A DNA stretch of 64,000 nt from Apophysomyces variabilis. Lineage: Eukaryota; Mucoromycota; Mucoromycetes; Mucorales; Mucoraceae. Both the position numbers and the translations under genes were made by a program. Below are positions 10,997 through 26,340 of this stretch, piece by piece. The notes under the pieces are model-generated. The model searched no databases and had not been told where the DNA came from. It worked only from the letters and a program-made list of their open reading frames with translations. The stretch covers positions 745,599 through 809,598 of the forward strand of contig MZZL01000405.1 in NCBI GenBank assembly GCA_002749535.1, read 5' to 3'. Within the stretch, counting starts at the first letter, position 1; the number at the start of each line of letters is the position of its first letter.

Positions 10997-13304
10997 CTTA
11001 GTGTAGGCACGGAGAAGGGTGTTCTTTTTGCGTTTTTGGCTCGGCACTGGTTATTCGCACCAGTAATCCGCACCAGTACGTCATCATTTTGTACAAAGAA
11101 ATTTTTTCTAGGCGGAAAGACCGTAGGATCCACTCGATGATATCTTGCCTACAACGCCTGAAGACGACGCTTCACTGCGTTGGACAGTTGGACAAAAGCA
11201 GATTCCGTACCCGAATCTGTGTTAAATAGATGGGCTGGATGGGGGCTATCTAACCGTCTTACTACTTCAACATGTGATATAGAATAGTCCTAACCGGTTT
11301 TGCGCTCTATCACTCAGATATTGGCTGACACATCGCTGCAAGCCATAAAATGACATTTACAATGTGATCATCCCAGGCTATAAAAAGAAATTTGTTTATC
11401 AAAACTTGACGATAAGAGTGAATGCATAGTCACCATAAAGAGTACCAGTGAAGCTCACCCGCTGTGAAGATCCTAAGCAGAATTGGTTACACAAGTGAAA
11501 AATAACTTCCTCATTAGTACTCAGTGTCACTAAGTGATATGGTTGTAGCTAATTGCTTTTCTTTCGAAAGGCAATGCGCTCTTTACATTTGAGTTATCAA
11601 TTTCCCAGAGAAACGCTGGAAACAGATAGAGTTTGCAAAACGATGGCAAAGACTAGGAATCTACGTATTACCTTAGCTAAATCAGGGAGCTTTTTTGTGA
11701 AAAGCTATGTGCGCAATCAGTTTAAGCATGATGGTTAACCGCAAGTGCAATGCCCCTCATTGTAACTATTGACCTGCGATAATTTCAGCCTATATAAATG
11801 TATACTTCAGACAGCAGCAAGATCAATTTAATATACGCACTTGCATCATTGACCTGAAGACTGCAGTCTTCTAATTGGGGAATGACCAGCTTATTCAGAC
11901 TGTTAATGCTTCATGCCTGCAACGTAAGCTCGCATCATTTGGAAATATAAGATCCATTTTTGGAAAAATCCCGATAGAAACTGCGCGCTTGCGGAAAAAC
12001 CCCTCTAAAATGAATCGTGTCAATCATCTCTAATGCCGCAATCAAGCCCGCACATACCGATAACTAATTTATGATGAAAAAAACCCATGGATATGCTGCC
12101 TAAACAAATCCTGCAAGAGAGAAGAAATAAAGAAAAAATGATTATAAACAGAGAAAAAGAAAGGATGAAAGAAGTTTTACAAAGCAGGTATCTCTGACGG
12201 GAATTGCAAAAGTTGATGATCTGAATATCAGGCATCTTTGGCATCAGACCATCAATGCATTCCACTGAATCACCGTTTTATGGGTTACAGTTCGGTAACG
12301 ATAGTCTGTTCGTAATCTAAAATCGTTTAGAAAGGATTAAAAGACGCCACAGCGCAAGTGATTTTCCAGATGCATCTATCCTCGCAGTGTAGCTTGTCAC
12401 AACAGAAACAGAAATCGCCGAATGTTTTATGTAGAGTTATACCCATATTTAATTTAACCAGTAAACCAAACTAACCAATAGATATAGGTTTATATAGCTC
12501 GTCAGATCTGGGAATTGGCCAGCACTAGGATTCAGATGGCCAAGATGCACTGTGTAACGGACGGTCAAAAATAGATACGATGAATTCATTAAAATTATTT
12601 ATCGTATGCTTCGTTCTGAACGTAATAATACCATATAGCAGATACAAATAAGGGGACTTGCGATATCTCTATCTTTTGCAAAAAGTCATTTGCGTAATAT
12701 TGCTCTGATCATCTTAGGCGGGCGCAGCGAAATATGCAATAAGGAATGTTGTTAGTGGAAGGAAACCAAACCAAAAAAAAAAAAGAAAAGAAAAGAAAGC
12801 GTGGCATGTCCACGCACTATTCATGCATTTTTCCACTATTGTAATAGTTTATGGCGGCGATCCGGAATATCATGCTTAAATATAGGTGATCTGCCACATT
12901 ATAACAAAGGAGGCCTATCGTATACGAGCCTACGTCTATAGTTCTATAATGCATGTGCCACAGCGATCAATATAAGCATCGTTTTTCTTCAGTTAGCTTG
13001 AATTGCTAACGTTTGGTCGGTGATATAGGCCATTGTGTCGGTCAGGGACCATGGAAAGCCCCGTTGCCTTCTCAGTGATCTGTACGCAGCTTGTGTCACC
13101 GCCAAAATAGCCATGGGATTCAAAGAAGAAAAAAAAGCTGAGCTTTTCTTATTTTTTTTTTATTCTCTATTCTCGGCATCTTTCTTTTCAGCAGCAATAA
13201 GACAATAAGAAAGCAGACAAGACGCCCATCTTTTCTATACATCAGTTGTGATTTCTCAGCGTTCTTGTCGATACGACACTCTCCAGATTCATCTTGGTTG
13301 AAAT
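10997..13304. other. 2.3-kb intergenic region between divergent TOA2 and RSP5
   Basis: No gene recognised. It holds the two divergent promoters. A polypurine run (A-rich with AAAAGAAAAG repeats) lies near 12772-12800 and another near 13120-13190, the second just upstream of the RSP5 start. Open frames of up to 81 codons show no similarity. No tRNA, rRNA or transposon domain was seen. Confidence 0.4.
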
Positions 13305-16349
<3,045 letters not shown>

Positions 16350-16771
16350 GCAATATATAAAATATATCTTTTTACACACACTGATTAAATAGTTATGTCA
16401 TACTGTTTATGGAACAATCTTTTCGGTCTATTGTGTCATGGAGACTCATGCGTGGTATTCCTTTCTACTTTTGAAAAACGATGATAAGGCCAAACTAGGA
16501 CACACGTGGGCCCATATTGACCAGGAAAAGCTTCTAAATTTCTGTAGGATTCTCTTCCAAGCCCATCAGCAGGCTTTCACATTTGACGATGTTAATTTTT
16601 GTCATAAGGACGTTGCACGAGATGTAGCATCAATGCTCCGTAACAAGAACAAATATTCAAAAATAGGCGCAAAGAGAATGTATTAACGAGAAAACAGGAA
16701 AAGAAATCAGATAGCGAGTAATAACTAGTAAAGGACACATGAACAAATGAAAAAAGGGAACAGATCGATAT
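16350..16771. other. RSP5-HAC1 convergent intergenic region with one doubtful small ORF
   Basis: A plus-strand open frame of 82 codons (16438-16686) encodes a soluble, helical-looking peptide with no recognised motif. It lies opposite the likely 3' UTR of HAC1. It could be a small gene, an exon of something lost, or chance; I favour chance or relic. Confidence 0.3.
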
Positions 16772-17716
16772 TCACAAAGAAAATATATTGTCGGAGAAAA
16801 CGGATTGTTGGCCATCCCAGTCAAACAGATCGTCCAGCAGAAACTCATTGGCAACGTGGAATTGCGCCGGTGAGGACACCTCTTCTTCTTCTTCTGAGGA
16901 ACACTGTGGGGACAATAAAGGAGATGGCAGAAGCGAGCTTTTAAGTGCAGCAATACTCTCTTCACACTTGACAGCCTCCGCTGCAGGGAAAGGAATTTCT
17001 TCAGTACCAGGTCTATCCATACCAGACTCGCGCACATGGCTTCCATTGGGTGGTGGATTTTTCAAGGGTTGAGTCGTCAATGCGCATGTACTATTGGATC
17101 TTTCGCCAGTATTGAAGTTTTCCTCATCGCGATCCGTGCTGAATCGCAAAAGCCATCCAGTATAATTTGAGGATTGCTAAGTTTGAGCTTCGATTGGAGA
17201 TCGGCGACTTGACGTCTGAACATTTCCAGCTGAGATTCTAAGTGCTGGTTTTCCGTCTCCAACATCTTGGCTCGCTTCGTTATCCGTTCGTTTTCTTTGG
17301 TGAGTTTTTCATTCGTGGCCTCCAAATCCGCAACATAGCGGCGCTTTCTGTCTCTCGATTCCTGCGCAGCAGCTCGGTTACGAAGAATTCTACAGTTTCC
17401 TGGTTTAAAATACTTGCAGCCTATGATACTCATCTCAAGTTTACCTTTCTTTGGCCTTCTGGTCCTTATTTTCCAACGACAACCTTGCTTTCCTTTGCGT
17501 CAACTTCTTTGACGAGACGGATTCGGATGAGGAAGAAGTACAAGAAGACAAGTCGTTGCTTTCAGTAGCAATCTGATCTGATGCAGGATACATCGTTGCC
17601 GTGGAAGGGGAAACAGTTACCAAGGGGTTGACTGCAAAATCAAGAGGGAACGATAGCAAGCTAGCCAAGGAATCACACTGATCATTGAGCTTTGGACTAG
17701 TCATATTGTTGCTCAT
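16772..17716 (-). CDS. HAC1: HAC1/XBP1-type bZIP regulator of the unfolded protein response, with predicted 20-nt Ire1-type intron
   Basis: Exon 1 (17716-17445) starts MSNNMTSPK and ends in the basic region; a 55-nt spliceosomal intron (17390-17444) follows. Exon 2 gives ILRNRAAAQESRDRKRR, the Hac1/HacA-type DNA-binding motif, then a long leucine zipper. That frame stops at 17077, giving 194 residues. A second open frame overlaps its end and continues to 16772, encoding an acidic, Ser/Pro-rich C-terminus (EEEEE, DDLFDWD) typical of an activation domain. Removing 20 nt (17139-17158 or 17138-17157) joins the frames and yields 289 residues. The RNA at 17147-17129 can form a 6-bp stem with the 7-nt loop CAGCACG, resembling Ire1 sites cut after G3. 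The DNA-binding class is clear; the unconventional intron is inferred. Confidence 0.82.
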
Positions 17717-18658
17717 TGTTGTATTTGATTCGAATTTTATACAAAGCCAATTGTCGGTTTTCAAAACGGATCTACCACCACCCAATGGAGAAGACCAGTA
17801 AAACAATTGTCGACTAAAGAAAAGAGGTAGCTGGAGAAAACTACCACATTTATAAGCGGATCATCAGATCTACAGCCAATCAGAATTGAACACTTGTTCT
17901 GCTTTAGAAAAACTGCTGAGTATTCGGTACCAAAAATAGTTATCCAATACCATGGATAGCCCTTCTCCACTTGCTTCGCTCGTTCCCTTGCAACCGCAGG
18001 TGATGAACTTTGTAGCATTTATTGACGGTAATAGAACATATCAAATTTCAAACAAAGCCATGCTGTTAAGAAAATCGCCTCGATATACTGCAATTGTAGC
18101 GCGTATGTATTCGTACGTCTGTGTACATCTATGTTCATAGACGTAATCAGGTCGTGGGTGGGAAGATAATTAACTGATTCTTCATGAGCGCTAATAGAAG
18201 GCAACGTTGTGCTACTGGAACATTATCAATCACCGACTATACAGCTAGCACAAACATTCTTACTCATAAAAAGGATATTCCGATCTCTCTCCATTTTTCG
18301 TCTTTTCGTCTATTTCAGTTTAGAACTTGGTACATGTAGTGTCTCAGCGCTAATCATTTGGTTCTTTTTTCAGATTGTGACATGTTGTATTTACAGCTTT
18401 ACTAGCCAATCCGTTGTCGGTAAGGTATGACCAAATCTTGGAGCTCTTGGCTTAGCAGCAAAATTAAAAAATTAACATAAGTCGACATGTATAAAAATTT
18501 ACGTAGCGAGTTGGATAAACTGCTCGACAACACCAGAAGATCATTCATTGTCAGGTTAGAGAATTGTGATTGGCTGGGAGTTTCCAGGAAATTTTAGACG
18601 CTGTCTTGGCTAGCAACGGGCGTATCTCACCGTCCATACATAGTTTGGAAGTTATTCG
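17717..18658. other. Divergent intergenic region upstream of HAC1; doubtful small ORF
   Basis: Contains the HAC1 promoter side, with a CCAAT motif near 17876. An ATG in good context at 17952 opens 62 codons that could splice (donor GTATGT near 18102) to a hydrophobic frame ending at 18430, but nothing is recognisable in it. A second CCAAT-type motif (ATTGG) lies near 18568 in front of the next gene. I do not call a gene. Confidence 0.3.
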
Positions 18659-19162
18659 ATGTTTCGATTGACACGTATTGCACGTTCCGGCCTGCGATTA
18701 GTATCCAGCCACCGATTGTATAAACCTACGTCTTATTCTCCCGTTTTGGGGCGTGCTGCTTTTTCTCATGTTGCTCCTTTAAAAGCTTCGGCTCATGACG
18801 GGCAAGGACACCCGACCCATCCGCTCATTGACGAACTACAGAGACATCCTCATATTGTGCAACAATTGGCTGATATCACCGAGCTGCTGAAAAGTAAGAA
18901 TCTGGATTGGACAAGGCAACCGAGTTTTATGGAGGTATGAACGCCTATGCCGTTTTATTGTTCAGTAGAATAACTTGTCAACGCTTTTAAAAAGGTCATG
19001 CAAGTCATGAGAGACCCAGAGATAAAAGAGAAGGTACAACAATTGGCAAAAGACATGGCAGAGGCCGGCATCCAATTCGATATGAGCACAGTTGCTGAAC
19101 TCAACAAGAGCCTTGGTGGTCAGAATGAAAGCCCCGGATTATTCAAAAAGTTTTTCAAATAA
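18659..19162 (+). CDS. Small conserved-looking protein with possible mitochondrial presequence
   Basis: Two exons joined across a 59-60 nt intron (donor GTATGAA after the FME codons near 18937, acceptor AAAAG just before GTCATGCAAG) give about 147 residues. The first about 40 residues are rich in Arg, Ser and Leu without acidic residues (MFRLTRIARSGLRLVSSHR), as in mitochondrial targeting peptides. The mature part is helical, with HPHIVQQLADITELLKSK, VMRDPEIKEKVQQLAKDM and a LFKKFFK end. I do not recognise the family; the DPEIKEKVQQ motif vaguely resembles STI1-like helical repeats. Function unknown, gene status fairly sure because both exons keep frame and composition. Confidence 0.7.
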
Positions 19163-19276
19163 ATCGACGGTTGATAGAGCTTGATGCTTCCATGGGAGAA
19201 GGAAACAGGAAGCAATTCAAAATGAATTAATATAGAAGAATTGGGCTTCGTAGTGAAAGTGAATGTACATATAGTT

Positions 19277-20032
19277 TTACTCGTCGTCCAGATCTTCTTC
19301 CGTTTGCCATCCTTCATCCTCAGCCTCCCAGCCAATGTCTCCGACGACGTTGTAACAATCCTTGACATTCACAGTGCGTAACCGTAAACATTTTCTGCGA
19401 AGAAAAAGCAGCCCGTTCTCGGAAACGTTCTCACATTGTGAGATATCCAGCGTAACCAAATTCTCGCAGTTATTCCCAATAGAATATAATGCCTTGTCTG
19501 TACTCATGCTGCCTGACAGATCCAAACTAAGTAATTGGGGGCAGCTTTCCGTGATATGTTTCACTACGGTATCGTTTATACTTTTACAGCCATTGGTTGA
19601 AAGATGACGCAAGTAAGGGAGGTTATGAACAGCAGCAACAAGCTCCTGATTATCGCTGAAGCAAAATTTTGTCAGGTCCCTTTTCTTCCGCACTATTGGA
19701 GAGCCTTACAATTTACAGAGTCCAACGTCTAACAGTTTTATCCATTTTGCTTTCCTGGTTAAGTTGCACAAGGCCGGCCCGATGGACTCGCTCCATCGAT
19801 GAGGTGTTAACCGAAGATCAATTATGGACACGTATTGTGCTTGTTCCAATGTCAAACTACTCGCGAAATTCCGGAATCGGGTTACGCTCCGGAACTGAGG
19901 TCGATGATAAAGGTATTTTACAGAGATTTCTCGTAGCTTTTTGGAAACACGTGCAGCGTTTGCCAGCGTTGATTGCTCATGCTGAAGTAATGAGATTATG
20001 ACTGATAAGATTTCGAACGGAAGTTCTTGCAT
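19277..20032 (-). CDS. F-box / leucine-rich-repeat protein with an in-frame TAA
   Basis: The N-terminus from ATG 20032 is an F-box (LPFEILSVIISLL then a helix with ANAARVSKKLREI), which would bind Skp1 in an SCF ligase. Leucine-rich repeats of the cysteine-containing type follow (LPYLRHLSTNGCKSI, CPQLLSLDLSGS, CENLVTLDISQCENV, CLRLRTVNVKDC), and the tail is acidic (WQTEEDLDDE). A TAA at 19706-19708 interrupts the frame after LLDVGLCKL; the same frame resumes at once and stays open to 19277. Either a very short intron (for instance 30 nt from GTAAGG to AAAAG, giving CKLDLTKF) removes it, or the gene is truncated. Substrate unknown. Confidence 0.8.
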
Positions 20033-22936
20033 TCGTCCAACAAAAGAAAAAAAAGCCTCGAGAAAGCGGTGTGACCGACGATCTGCACTTTTTTCTTAAT
20101 AAGGGTTTTGTACGGAAACCACCCACCATTTCGTATGATATGTGATACAGAAATTCGCAATCATTATGACCAACGTAAACAGTATATTTTATAATCATCA
20201 ATGTACTGTAGATTAGCTTGTTACAGGAAACAGCTTACATTATCTGCAGTGTTTAAAGCAACTTTTATAATAAGTGTTCAAAAATTAAACGCTGTGCAAG
20301 AAACGCATTTTAACGATAATGCTTATGGATATCCTCCGAAAAACTATAGAAAAATTGGCGGGAACTTATGCAGAAATTTCTACCGATTAAAAGAAGAGGG
20401 AAGCATTTACAAAGTAGCAGAGTTCACCATATGCATCCATTGATTCAGGCCAAAAGTGCAGAAGCTGATAACAAAGCATACCATTTCGAAATAGCGTTCG
20501 CATGTCGACGGGAATAACGTTTACAATCTACAACTGTTGCAATGGCTAATGAGTCCCCGGAAACTGGGCTTGACGCTAACAAATTACATTAATTGTCGTG
20601 TTATAAGAGTTCGAATTGACCACTTTTACATACCTGTCATAAAACTGACGACGCCATACCCATCTCCCCGCCAAGTGAATGCAAGATGCATATACAAATT
20701 TCAATTGGTGAGTAATAGAAGAAAAATAACAATAGTATTCAATGACACTTACTAAATACCGGGCGTAAAAGCCCTATCCACTTGACCCGTGGATCCTTTT
20801 CCGCCTTTTTGCTTGTTGCCTTTCAGATCGCCTTGAAGGAGCTCGGGACGATTCTGGTCTCTCCTCTTCTCGTCGGCTGATTCGTCTGCGAGACCTGGGT
20901 GGTACAACTATAGTCTCGGTTTGGCTGGCTCTTGTTCGACGTCGTGCAGTTGGGGCTATCATTTTCTCTTAATTTTATAGAATACCTATTGTCTGCTAAA
21001 GTCTTCTGCAGCCTTCTTATCTCATATAGTTTGAAAGTTCGTCTGCATCACAGCCGGTAAAAAACTATCTTGGTATGTCTTCGAATAAAGTACGTAAAAG
21101 TTGCAGCATCTTCGGGTGCATCCGAACAAAGTTTACATAGTTTATGTCATTTCCTTTTGATTGTACAACGGATTTGGATGGAATGTTACATAAATATTAC
21201 ACGTGTAGATACAGTTTATAACTCGGTCTACTATTCCCATCAATAATACCTCAATGTCTATCTTGATTCAAAATTATGTCATGCTTACAGAAAATGACGG
21301 GAAAAGAACGAAAATGACAAGTGAAAGAAAATAAACAAGTGGGTTACATGCTTTCCATTAGCGGTTTTTCTACTAGATAACCGGAATGATAATTCAAATT
21401 CCTAACCGGATCGTATTCACAGCAGTAAAAATGCAAGAATACACAAAGTGCCCTTTATTGATCTTTTTGCAAGTAGGACATCCTGACAACTCGCAGTGCA
21501 TCTCAAATTCTGATATTAAGAAGTCGATTTCCTTAGGGGATAGGTTGTTAAGGTATTAGGTATGTCATTATTCTAGCTTACAGACTCTGGATGCGTCTTA
21601 TAGAGGTTTGTGGATTACTTTCTTTTTCGAGCTAAGTGAATGACATCGAGTTTCAACCTAGCACTATCTAGTTTCTTGGGTTTATTCAGTGGTTCAAATG
21701 AGCGCAAAAATAATAATTGTGTCCGCCCAGGCTAAATCAATCTGATAAAAATTGAGGGCGGATGGAAAAATATCGGGGAAGGGCGTGAGTATCAAAAAAG
21801 CCTTTTTGCAAGGAAGAAGGGGGCGACAGCAGGGCGGAAGGGGCCCTGATGCGACGGATAGCTTTTGCGGAGATATCAATATGTATTAGGCATGTGGATT
21901 GAATGGACGGGTTGTGTTAGAGGAAATAGATTCAACAGACTTGGCGTCTAGGCTAACCAGAGCCTACCATCTGGAGAAGAGAAGCGCTGTGCTGTTTGAG
22001 CCTATTAATTTCAACTTTGGCAGCAGCGAGTTCTGCTTTTGGCTGTTTAATAGTGGGCATGGGGAGAGCTCGAGGATGTGGATGCACTTTTAAAATGAGG
22101 TAAAGCGGTATCTAAACAGAAAAAGGACGGCATTTAATTCCACTGGACTGCAACTTCGATTTTCGTAGTTTGCAAAATTACTGTACAAATCATGCACGAT
22201 AGCGAGGACGCGAGCAATGAGTCCTGTCTTTCCTCCTATCTATGTTATTATACCATTAGATCACAAATCCACCATTACAGGAGAAACCACCGTAGAATAT
22301 TATTAGAAATGCGAACTTCTTATTGTTGAAGGTATCTGATTGATGCAATCTCCTACGCATAATGCTTGTTCCAATATCTCCACAGATAGTTGTTGATCAC
22401 TTTTACCGTTGCAAACTGTGCGTCTAGTCACAAATACTTAAATTTGGAGAATATTCCTGTCAGAGAAAAAGTCAGCTGTAACCGTTCCTTCCGGTGTAGC
22501 TGTGCACTGTAGCGCTGCGGAGATAACCTGTCGAAACCGTACTTGTCTGGTGCTGGTCTTTGATAAGTATCCACAACAATTCCTAACTTTGTAAGCACAT
22601 TATATGTACTCACTAGCCTGAAAGTTGGTATTTATAGGTCTTTTCGTGCACCAGAGCGATACGCAGCCCGACATCCGGGCAATAGAACGCATACCCAAGT
22701 TTAGGTCTATTCTCTCTATATTAACGTCAAAAGTGCAACCAAGAGAAGAGTTGCCATCCATTAATGTTGCTTGATACGTTTTGAATCCGATAATTGCTTG
22801 TTTTCAGCTGCCCAGGCTATCTAGAAGCGAAGCCAACTGTGTTGGATTACGTCATTTAGGCGTATTTGAGTAAATTGCCCCGCCTATTGGCAAGTCTTTG
22901 GCACGTTTCTTTAGAAAAACTTTCTTCTTGTTTGAT
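20033..22936. other. 2.9-kb stretch without recognised gene
   Basis: Mostly AT-rich. A minus-strand Arg/Ser-rich frame of 62 codons (20774-20962) and a minus-strand exon-like helical segment (about 21954-22050) lack support for being genes. No repeats, RNA genes or element termini were recognised. The right end holds the NPL4 promoter. Confidence 0.4.
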
Positions 22937-25216
22937 ATGGTAAAAAGCAACGTACTGGATACGAATGTTGAATCGTAATGACCGTATCGGCTAGTTGTTG
23001 CGTATTCGTTCCAAACAAGGCATGCATCGGGTCACCGTAGAACCCGACGACACGTTTGCATCGCTGGGACAAAAGGTAAGTCGAGAAACTACCGCCTGAA
23101 TCAGCATATGGATGGCTATTTTATCAGGTTATGGAGCTGTTGGGAATCAGCGATTTATCGTCCATCGCCATGGGCGATCAACCTAATCCAAGCGCTGCAA
23201 CGCCAGTGATTCAGATCGCCGACAAAACTCTGGGTTCCGCCAATCTAAAGTAACAGTTGATTGCAAAAGAGGTTAATGATTTGCTTACCGAACGATTAGA
23301 CACGGTGATATCGTGTTTGTCAGCTACATAGAGCCTACAGCCGAACCGCTTGCAGCCCACGGTTCACAGAAGGAAGCTTCCGGGACTGTCGGCATTGATG
23401 ACCTTCAGTCGATAAAGCAGCATCAAGTGGATGATTTCCTAGAGAAAGAACGAGGATTAATTAAACGACCTAAAGATTCGAAATTGTAAGTTTGTATTTC
23501 TGAACGATGGTCTGTTGACGAATGCATCAGCTGTCGTCATGGTGATAATGCAATGTGTGATTATTGTATGCCATTGGAGGTACGTTGTACAACGAAGAGG
23601 AAAGCTTTGCAGCTGATAATGCTTCGACTAGCCATACGATCAGGGTTATTTGGAGGAGCACAAGATCAAGCATATGTCCTTTCATGCATACATGCGTAAA
23701 ATTGGAGAGGCGCAACAAACAAAGACGCCGTCCTCAACGATCCTGAAGACGTTGCCACCTTTGGAAGAGCCAAATTGCAAGGTCAAAGTACCTTGTACAG
23801 GCGGCCACGCACCCTGGCCAGAAGGCATTTGCACAAAATGCCAACCCAGTGCAATTACACTGCAGCGACAGGTATATAATGGTATAACGGGAAGACATAT
23901 TGCAGTTGTATTCAGTGTTAGTTAGGTCTACCGCATGGTGGATCATGTTGAATTTTCTTCGGCGTCTTTGATTGATGACTTTCTTAATTATTGGCGTGAA
24001 TCCGGTTGTCAACGATTTGGATACCTTTATGGGCGATACGAACCTTATTTGGACGTACCACTTGGTATCAAAGCTGTCGTGGAGGCTATCTACGAGCCAC
24101 CGCAGGATGATCATGTCGACGGAATCCAAATGGACATGCCGTGGCATGATGAGGCCGTGGTTAACGAAGTCGCAGAGGCATGTGGATTGGTTCAGGTTGG
24201 CATGGTATACACGGATTTAATCGATGATGGTACTGGATCCGGGAAAGTCGTGGCGAAGAGACACGTTGATTCTTACTTTTTATCGTCTTTGGAATGCACC
24301 TTTTCCGCTGAAATGCAACGTCAACATCCAAATCCATCAAGGCATTCATTAACAGGAAAATATGGATCTAAATTCGTAACTTGCGTTATTTCTGGAGACA
24401 CTGAAGGGAACATCGATGTTAAAGCATATCAGGTCTCTGATACGATGGTGGCTATGCAAGAAGCTGGGATTGTAGAACCTAGTCGGAAACCCTCCGTCAT
24501 GCGGGTTAAAGACAGCATCCCTCACGAACGCTATGTTCCTGAGGTCTTCTACAAATACAAAAATAAATACAACGTCGTGGTGAAAGAATCTGCAAAACCT
24601 ACCTTTCCTGTGGAATATCTCCTGGTGAATGTATGTAGCTAAACATGCGCTATTGTCAATATTATTCATGCGTTATGAAATAGGTCACTAATGGTTTCCC
24701 GCACAACCCATCTCCCGTATTTAACTCACCACAAAGCTATATGATAGAGAACAGAACTGGTTTATCCCATCAAGACATGGGTACACTGTCAAGACATTTG
24801 AATCAAGCAAAGAGCTCGGAAGATCTGAAAAGGCTGCTAGCTGATTTCCACTTATTATGCTTTATTCGATCAATGGATATTTTCAGTCCTGCTGAATTCA
24901 AAATATTATGCGAGACTGCGATTAAGCCAGAGATGGGCACCGAGGCTTTGGAGAACACGGACGGATGGAAAACGTTGTTGATCTTGTCAAAAGAAGCTGG
25001 TAAGAACTGGGATGTGTTTGATAAGGAACATGGATTAACATTATGCTTGCAATGATAGAAGCGGATCCACGTGCCAATACGCCATCTTCTATGACTAGAT
25101 CCGGTACCACGTCAGGTGCTCGTACCCCTGTTGAGATTCCATGTAGACATTGCACTTATTCCAACCCTGCTAGAAATGTCAACTGTGACATTTGCGGGCT
25201 TCCATTGAATGAATAA
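22937..25216 (+). CDS. NPL4: NPL4, ubiquitin-binding cofactor of Cdc48/p97
   Basis: Works with Ufd1 and Cdc48 to extract ubiquitinated proteins from membranes and complexes, including ER-associated degradation. The first coding exon is only ATG (22937-22939), followed by a 55-nt intron (22940-22994). Exon 2 then begins LLRIRSKQGMHRVTV, matching the N-terminal UBX-like domain. Next come the zinc-binding NPL4 region (CRHGDNAMCDYC, HMSFHAYMRK, CTGGHAPWPEGICTKC), the MPN-like core (SGCQRFGYLYGRYEPY, IKAVVEAIYEPPQ) and, after a spliced junction at the GTAAGAAC donor near 25000, a C-terminal NZF zinc finger (CRHCTYSNPARNVNCDICGLPL) ending at 25216. The NZF is present in animal NPL4 but absent in budding yeast. 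About six introns. Confidence 0.95.
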
Positions 25217-26340
25217 TATACACCTGGTCATATTACATGCGTTGCAAACGATAGCCCTGAGTTTTTTATTGAGTTCTTAAAAGTTGTTGCTTAATGATTG
25301 GATAAAAGCAAATACTAACTTGAAAAGTCCAGGAAACTTATTGCAGAAGAAACAACTCATTTGCTTCTTATTGATGCTAGCTTTTCAATATTCATTTGTA
25401 GAAATGTAGGGAAGACTTAGTCTGTTTTCCAAGCATTGGGGCACGGCATGTTCTTGTAAGGAAAGCCTCGGCATTGGCCTTTATGCAGTAGCAAGCGACG
25501 GGATATCAGCGGCTAAAATCCCATTTTTATTGTAAAATCTGCTGACTTTATATCCATGATGGCTAGAGAGATTTATAGAGTTTGAGGCGGCTTGGCTGTG
25601 AAACGATTGTATGATTTGCCGTCGATTTAGTTAAAGCATAGGTGTTGCATGCGAATCTGGGCGCATATACGAGCATGGAGATGAAACAGTCAATGATATT
25701 TAGGAAACTGACGATAGCTGATGGATCCTTGTAGATTACCATGAATTAAACATGCACTAGGATATGATAATCTGTTCGTTATAGGTTGAGAGACGGTGTA
25801 GAGCAGAAGCAACCAGGATGTTGATGTTCATGTAACTTGGCAGGGAATTGGGGGCCGCTGCATTGAATAAGGCTAAATGTCTGTGCTTTTCTGCAAGCAA
25901 ATTAACAGATGGGGCATATCTCATGCTAGAAGAGATAGGGACGTTTCCATTTATGGACAGATGCCATTTTGTCAAACTTTGGTTTCTAGGTAGTACCATC
26001 CACAAGTTAACTTAGGCAGTAGATATAGATACATAAGGGATAAAGGAGAGAGGCAGGCGGGGAGATTTGAGAGACAAGGGGTTGAGTTGAGAACGGAAGA
26101 GAAAGAGACAGAGAGAGAGAATAACACATAGATACTGTTGTGATATGTGATTTGCCTTCGGCATATGATGGCTTATTCCAATGGCTGTAAAAGGCAGTAC
26201 AGGACGTGTGACGATCGCTATCCATTGGGTCCATGTGGTATTTGCCTAAAACACACAAGACAACCCAATGATCCGCGTTACACGAATCATTGGGCTGGTT
26301 CAACATTTTTCTTCTTTTCCCCTGCGATGAGCTTTTCACC
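25217..26340. other. Intergenic region between NPL4 and the Sec7-PH gene
   Basis: No gene recognised. A strong purine-rich tract (GAGA repeats) spans about 26040-26130, read as a CT-rich tract on the other strand, and may belong to the promoter of the downstream gene. Confidence 0.4.

Noticed and set aside
16438..16686. 82-codon plus-strand frame between RSP5 and HAC1
   Set aside because: No recognisable domain and antisense to the likely HAC1 3' UTR; kept only as a note.
17077..17149. HAC1 frame overlap explained by sequencing error or pseudogene
   Set aside because: The overlap position, the acidic second frame, the 20-nt solution and the stem-loop together fit the known Hac1/Xbp1 arrangement better than a random indel.
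17952..18430. Possible two-exon small gene with hydrophobic C-terminus
   Set aside because: Start context is good but there is no similarity or conserved motif; not enough support.
20774..20962. Arg/Ser-rich 62-codon minus-strand frame
   Set aside because: Low-complexity basic composition, no neighbouring exons and no recognised motif; likely chance.
21950..22050. Minus-strand helical segment (AELAAAKVEINRLKQ) that looks like an exon
   Set aside because: No partner exons found within several hundred bases and a stop follows soon; cannot be assigned to a gene.
26040..26130. GAGA-rich purine tract as a microsatellite
   Set aside because: Imperfect and mixed; better described as a polypurine promoter tract.
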